A stretch of DNA of 64,000 nt from Caulobacter sp. FWC26 (GTDB lineage Bacteria > Pseudomonadota > Alphaproteobacteria > Caulobacterales > Caulobacteraceae), in NCBI RefSeq assembly GCF_002742645.2, contig NZ_CP033875.1, positions 2,644,001-2,708,000 of the forward strand, in the 5' to 3' direction. Positions 61,018 through 64,000 of this stretch are shown piece after piece. Positions within the stretch are counted from its first letter, which is position 1. Every line of letters begins with the position of its first letter. The notes below the pieces were generated by a model, which saw only the letters and a list, made by a program, of their open reading frames with translations, did not search any database and was not told where the DNA came from. Made by a program: the position numbers and the translations under genes.

Positions 61018-62165
61018 CGGCCTGCTCCCGAGCTGTAAGGCTCCAGCACGAGATCCCTGGTCAGCAGGACGCGCAGAGGCGCACCGGGCCGGATGGTCAG
61101 GGTGGGTGCGCGATCGAGACTGCGACCAACAACCTGGCGGCCAACGTCGGTTACCGCATCCGCGCTTCCTCTTCGGACAGCACGGGCAAGGTCGGACTCG
61201 TCGCTGGACGATCCGCTTTCAGCGCCGATCGCCAGCAAGGTGCTCAAAGCCGCCGCCGCCAGGATCCGCCCGCCGTGGCGATCGACGCCGTCTTGAAGGC
61301 CGGCCATGCCTTGCGCATCGGCGGCCGGGAGCTTGTCCAGCACGATCGAGCGTCCCGACGGCAGGATCAGGCGCGTCCAGCCCACCCGCAGGCGGCTCTG
61401 TCCTGCCTTGACCTCGGCCTCGTACTCGCCGACCAGACGCGCGCCCGCCGGGATCAGCAGATAGCCGCCGCCGAGGCTGTCATAGACATCCTGGGTGACC
61501 TGCGCGATCGCGGCGCCAGGCGCGTCGGATCGAAGCCCGGTGACCAAGGCCGCGGGGATCACCGCGCCAGCCTGCAGCACATAGGCAGAGGCCGGAGCCT
61601 GAAGACGTTCGGGACTGGTCGTGCGCGGATCCTGGGGCGGCTGGGCCGTCCCATCGGACGACGCTGTCGCCTGGCCGGGTCCCCGCTCGGCGCGCTCGCT
61701 TACGAAGAGCGCGCTCTGACCTGCCGCACGGCGGACCGCCGCCCTGGCCTCCCGCTCTGGATCAACTGGCGGCGGGGTAGCGGGCGGCACTGACGAGGCC
61801 GAGACGACCGAGCTTTGCCCTGCCCCCTCCACGGTTCCGGCGCGCTGGGCCGCTAGGATCGGACGGCCGAGGTCTCCCGGCAGTGGCGGTCCCAAGGCCG
61901 GGACCCCGGCGGGACCGATATAGCCCTTGGGCAAGGCGGTTACCCGCTCCGAAGGCGTTGCGATCGCCGGTGTATCGGCCGCAGGCGGCGCTGCGCGCCG
62001 ATGTTGGAGCATCGACCAGCTCACCGCGCCGAACAGGCCAATCGAAACGATCGCGGTGGTGATGATCAGGGCCCGGCGTGAGATGCGGGCCACCGGGACG
62101 GGCGTTGCGCGCAGGCGGAGGGTCTTGGCGATGGCCTCTTCGGCCTCGGAGCGCTCGTTGCTCAT
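61014..62165 (-). CDS. trbI: Conjugation protein TrbI (VirB10 type)
   Basis: 383 residues from the ATG at 62165; the frame is open further but the family start and overlap support this ATG. An N-terminal membrane anchor (RRALIITTAIVSIGLFGAVSWSML, about 29-52) is followed by a proline-rich linker and the VirB10-like beta-barrel domain with LQAGAVIPAALVTGLRSDAPG, VTQDVYDSLGGGYLLIPAGARLVGEYE and RLRVGWTRLILPSGRS. It spans the periplasm between inner and outer membrane of the type IV secretion channel. The stop overlaps DUF2274. Confidence 0.93.
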   Translation of the reverse strand: MSNERSEAEEAIAKTLRLRATPVPVARISRRALIITTAIVSIGLFGAVSWSMLQHRRAAPPAADTPAIATPSERVTALPKGYIGPAGVPALGPPLPGDLGRPILAAQRAGTVEGAGQSSVVSASSVPPATPPPVDPEREARAAVRRAAGQSALFVSERAERGPGQATASSDGTAQPPQDPRTTSPERLQAPASAYVLQAGAVIPAALVTGLRSDAPGAAIAQVTQDVYDSLGGGYLLIPAGARLVGEYEAEVKAGQSRLRVGWTRLILPSGRSIVLDKLPAADAQGMAGLQDGVDRHGGRILAAAALSTLLAIGAESGSSSDESDLARAVRRGSADAVTDVGRQVVGRSLDRAPTLTIRPGAPLRVLLTRDLVLEPYSSGAGR

Positions 62166-62941
62166 CGCAAGCCCTCCGTCGCACCAGCCTGCCGAACGAT
62201 GCGCACGCGAAGGGCTTGTCGTTTGATCCCGAGCCTCAACTCCACGCGGTCGAACAGTCGATCCAGGACGATGCGCCGCCCCTCGATGCGATAGTTGACC
62301 AGTTCGCTGGTCTTGCCGTCGCCGCCGACCCGATAGAGCGGCGGCAGGTCGTCCAGCGCGACGCCGGGCCCGAACTCGACATAGGCGCGCTGGCCATCGT
62401 CGAAGACCGCGATAGGCCGCCAGACCGGGTGATCGCCCTCGATGCGGTAGCTCCGGTTCACGCGCGAGAGGTCGAGCGCCGGCCGCGCGGGCGGCGCCGC
62501 GATCAAGACCGGCTCCGCCGCCGGATAGCGCCACGAGACCTCGGCCTGCCACGTCCGTGCAGAGCCGCGAAGCTCCAGATGGTAGGTGCGTCGGTCGGTG
62601 TTGATCAGCAGGTTGGTGGCCAGGCCCGTCGCGGTCGGCTTGATCAGCACATGGACACGACGCTCAGACCCGACCCCGCTGGTCGTGTCGCCGATCACCC
62701 AGCGCGCGGTGTCGCCCGCCGCGATCGCATTCGATCCGACCAAGGCCTCGCCCGGTTCCAGGACGATGTCGGTGATGCGGCCTGGCGTGGCGATCACCGG
62801 ATAGACGAGGCCTTCCCGCCAGGCGAACCGGGTCATGCCCGCCGGCGCGGCCAGGCGCGCGTCGCTCTCGACGGGCTCGGCCCACGCGGGGGAAGACAGG
62901 AGAACGCAGGCCCAGCCCGCGATTGGCGCCAGGCGGGTCAT
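62162..62941 (-). CDS. trbG: Conjugation protein TrbG (VirB9 type)
   Basis: 259 residues from the ATG at 62941. A Sec signal peptide (MTRLAPIAGWACVLLSSPAWA) leads to a VirB9-like beta domain: TRFAWREGLVYPVIATPGRITDIVLEPGEAL, RWVIGDTTSGVGSERRVHVLIKPT, and RTYHLELRG; the C-terminus has RPIAVFDDGQRAYVEFG. It forms the outer-membrane core complex with TrbI. The ATG overlaps the trbF stop (ATGA), and the TrbG stop overlaps the TrbI ATG (ATGA). Confidence 0.94.
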   Translation of the reverse strand: MTRLAPIAGWACVLLSSPAWAEPVESDARLAAPAGMTRFAWREGLVYPVIATPGRITDIVLEPGEALVGSNAIAAGDTARWVIGDTTSGVGSERRVHVLIKPTATGLATNLLINTDRRTYHLELRGSARTWQAEVSWRYPAAEPVLIAAPPARPALDLSRVNRSYRIEGDHPVWRPIAVFDDGQRAYVEFGPGVALDDLPPLYRVGGDGKTSELVNYRIEGRRIVLDRLFDRVELRLGIKRQALRVRIVRQAGATEGLR

Positions 62942-63624
62942 GCCCCGAACTCCTTGGACCAGGACAGGGCAGTGACGAAGACGCCCAGCGGATTGGCGCG
63001 AAGGCCTTCGGCGGTGCGCGGCGGCTTGATGGTGATGGTCAGGATCGCGGTCCAACGGTCGGTGGCGACCAGTTGGCCGTCGGCGAAGCGCTGCTCGGTC
63101 CAGGCCAGGCGAAAACTGTCAGGCGAGGCGCGAACCACGCTGGTCACGGTGACCGTCGTCTGCGTCTTGCCAACCTGGCTGAACGGGTCTGCGCGCCGCG
63201 CGTGATCGGAGAGCGCCGCGGCCCCTTCGGTCGACGTGAAGTCGTAGGCGCGAAGCCAAGCCTGGCGCATCAGGACCGGATCGGTCGAGACGGTGCGCAC
63301 GTCGGTGACGAAGCGCGCCAAGGTCCAGGCGATCATCGCATCGGTCGGACGCGCGCCCTGCACGGCGGGCGCGACGACGCGCGGCTCGCCCAGCTTGTCG
63401 ATCTGGACGACCCAGGGCGTGACGCCGCCCCGAAGCGACAGCGTGACAAGGCCAGCCGACAAGCCGCCGCTCAGCGCCAGCAACCCGAGCGCCATCAGGC
63501 GCCAGTTGAACGCCTGGACACGGGCCGCGCCGAGCCGTTGATCCCACGCCTGGCCGGCGCGCTGATAGGCCGTCTCCGGCGTCGGTGTCGCGCCATAGCG
63601 GGCCGGTCCCTTGAGGGGGCTCAT
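62938..63624 (-). CDS. trbF: Conjugation protein TrbF (VirB8 type)
   Basis: 228 residues. MSPLKGPARYGATPTPETAYQRAGQAWDQRLG is the conserved start of TrbF, followed by one membrane segment (LMALGLLALSGGLSAGLVTLSL, about 43-64) and a periplasmic VirB8-like domain (TPWVVQIDKLGEPRVV, DAMIAWTLARFVTDVRTVS and TVTSVVRASPDSFRLAWTEQRF). It is an inner-membrane scaffold of the channel. Overlaps trbL upstream and trbG downstream by ATGA. Confidence 0.95.
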   Translation of the reverse strand: MSPLKGPARYGATPTPETAYQRAGQAWDQRLGAARVQAFNWRLMALGLLALSGGLSAGLVTLSLRGGVTPWVVQIDKLGEPRVVAPAVQGARPTDAMIAWTLARFVTDVRTVSTDPVLMRQAWLRAYDFTSTEGAAALSDHARRADPFSQVGKTQTTVTVTSVVRASPDSFRLAWTEQRFADGQLVATDRWTAILTITIKPPRTAEGLRANPLGVFVTALSWSKEFGA

Positions 63625-64000
63625 GTTCTATCCTCCGAAAGGCTGGGCGCCGCGCCGGCGCTGTGGTCGTCGCCGCTGCCGGCGGCGTGGACGGCCATGG
63701 CCGCGCCATGGGTCATGGTCTGGCGATGCTCGAGATCCCGAGCCCAGGCGGGTTGCTCGGAGCCGTCGTCGGGTTGGCCGGGCGAACTCGGCGGGGCTTG
63801 GCGCGCGCCGCCGCCCTGGCCGCCAGAGCCACCGCCAGCACTGCCGCCATTGGGGCCGCCGGTGGGCGATGACGAGGCGGCGTCCGTTGAGGCAGCGCCT
63901 GCGCCGCCGCCCCCAGGCGGTGAATTGGGAGACCCGCCCCCCGAGGGCGCGGAGCCGGTCGGGGGCGGTCGCCCGCCGCTCGCGGCTGCCGCCGCCGCGC
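63621..64000 (-). CDS. trbL: Conjugation protein TrbL, C-terminal end (runs off the right edge)
   Basis: The minus-strand frame ending with TGA at 63621-63623 encodes a Gly/Ser/Pro/Ala-rich tail and then QPAWARDLEHRQTMTHGAAMAV and a terminal SAGAAPSLSEDRT, the typical TrbL (VirB6-like) C-terminus. About 126 residues are in view; the membrane segments lie beyond base 64,000. The stop overlaps the trbF ATG. Confidence 0.88.
   Translation of the reverse strand, partial: AAAAAASGGRPPPTGSAPSGGGSPNSPPGGGGAGAASTDAASSSPTGGPNGGSAGGGSGGQGGGARQAPPSSPGQPDDGSEQPAWARDLEHRQTMTHGAAMAVHAAGSGDDHSAGAAPSLSEDRT

Noticed and set aside
1..64000. CRISPR arrays, insertion sequences with transposase genes, rRNA genes or an origin
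   Set aside because: None seen: no regularly spaced repeats, no transposase frame and no rRNA sequence; the only repeats are the 265-bp duplication, the DUF559 arms and the tRNA pair.

Overview
This is a high-GC alphaproteobacterial chromosome segment, almost certainly from a Caulobacter species. The strongest marker is popZ (23718-24260, minus), the polar organizing protein, whose N-terminal motif, proline/glutamate-rich middle and C-terminal helices can all be read. A TolC-type exporter next to it, many TPR and Tat-exported proteins and GTTC-N7-GTTC LexA boxes fit the same origin.

Core region (1 to about 39,300). In order: the end of an ammonium transporter; a minus-strand run of cyclophilin, ispE, a TPR lipoprotein and ETF-ubiquinone oxidoreductase; a plus-strand pair of UDG-superfamily protein and lytic transglycosylase; a PA0069-type radical SAM protein with a LexA box 24 nt upstream of its start; a YCII protein plus ECF sigma factor with a C-terminal extension; an acyltransferase; two methyltransferases separated by a perfect 265-bp tandem duplication; tlyA, an amidase and an acyl-CoA synthetase; valS-popZ-tolC; a PIMT-like protein; two identical tRNA-Asn genes; GST; a lipoprotein-ABC exporter-glyoxalase operon; a LOG-family protein; two acyl-CoA dehydrogenases split by a DUF559 cassette with 43-bp inverted repeats; a CobT-like protein; a retropepsin-like protease; and dusA.

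Island (about 39,300 to the window end). A tyrosine recombinase lies immediately upstream of dusA, a known integration hotspot. The next 24 kb look like an integrative and conjugative element. The right side ends in a trb-type conjugation operon on the minus strand (trbL-trbF-trbG-trbI-DUF2274, each pair joined by a 4-nt ATGA overlap); its upstream part lies beyond base 64,000. An ArdA antirestriction protein sits in the middle.

The most striking cargo is DNA repair and damage tolerance: SRAP/YedK, DinB, ImuA-ImuB-DnaE2, AlkB, Ku and an exonuclease III-type nuclease. Three exact LexA-type boxes lie in the island: ahead of a small unknown gene, ahead of dinB and ahead of imuA. I infer a mobile SOS-inducible mutagenesis and repair module. 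No LigD is visible beside Ku. Between ArdA and the trb operon are unrecognised genes (57391-60542), including a coupled pair followed by a third gene with faint nuclease-like and ADP-ribosyltransferase-like patterns; this is the best place for an undescribed defence or toxin system, but the evidence is weak.

Functions come from reading motifs and from family knowledge; no database search was run. Starts were moved inward where a ribosome binding site, signal peptide or family N-terminus favoured it.
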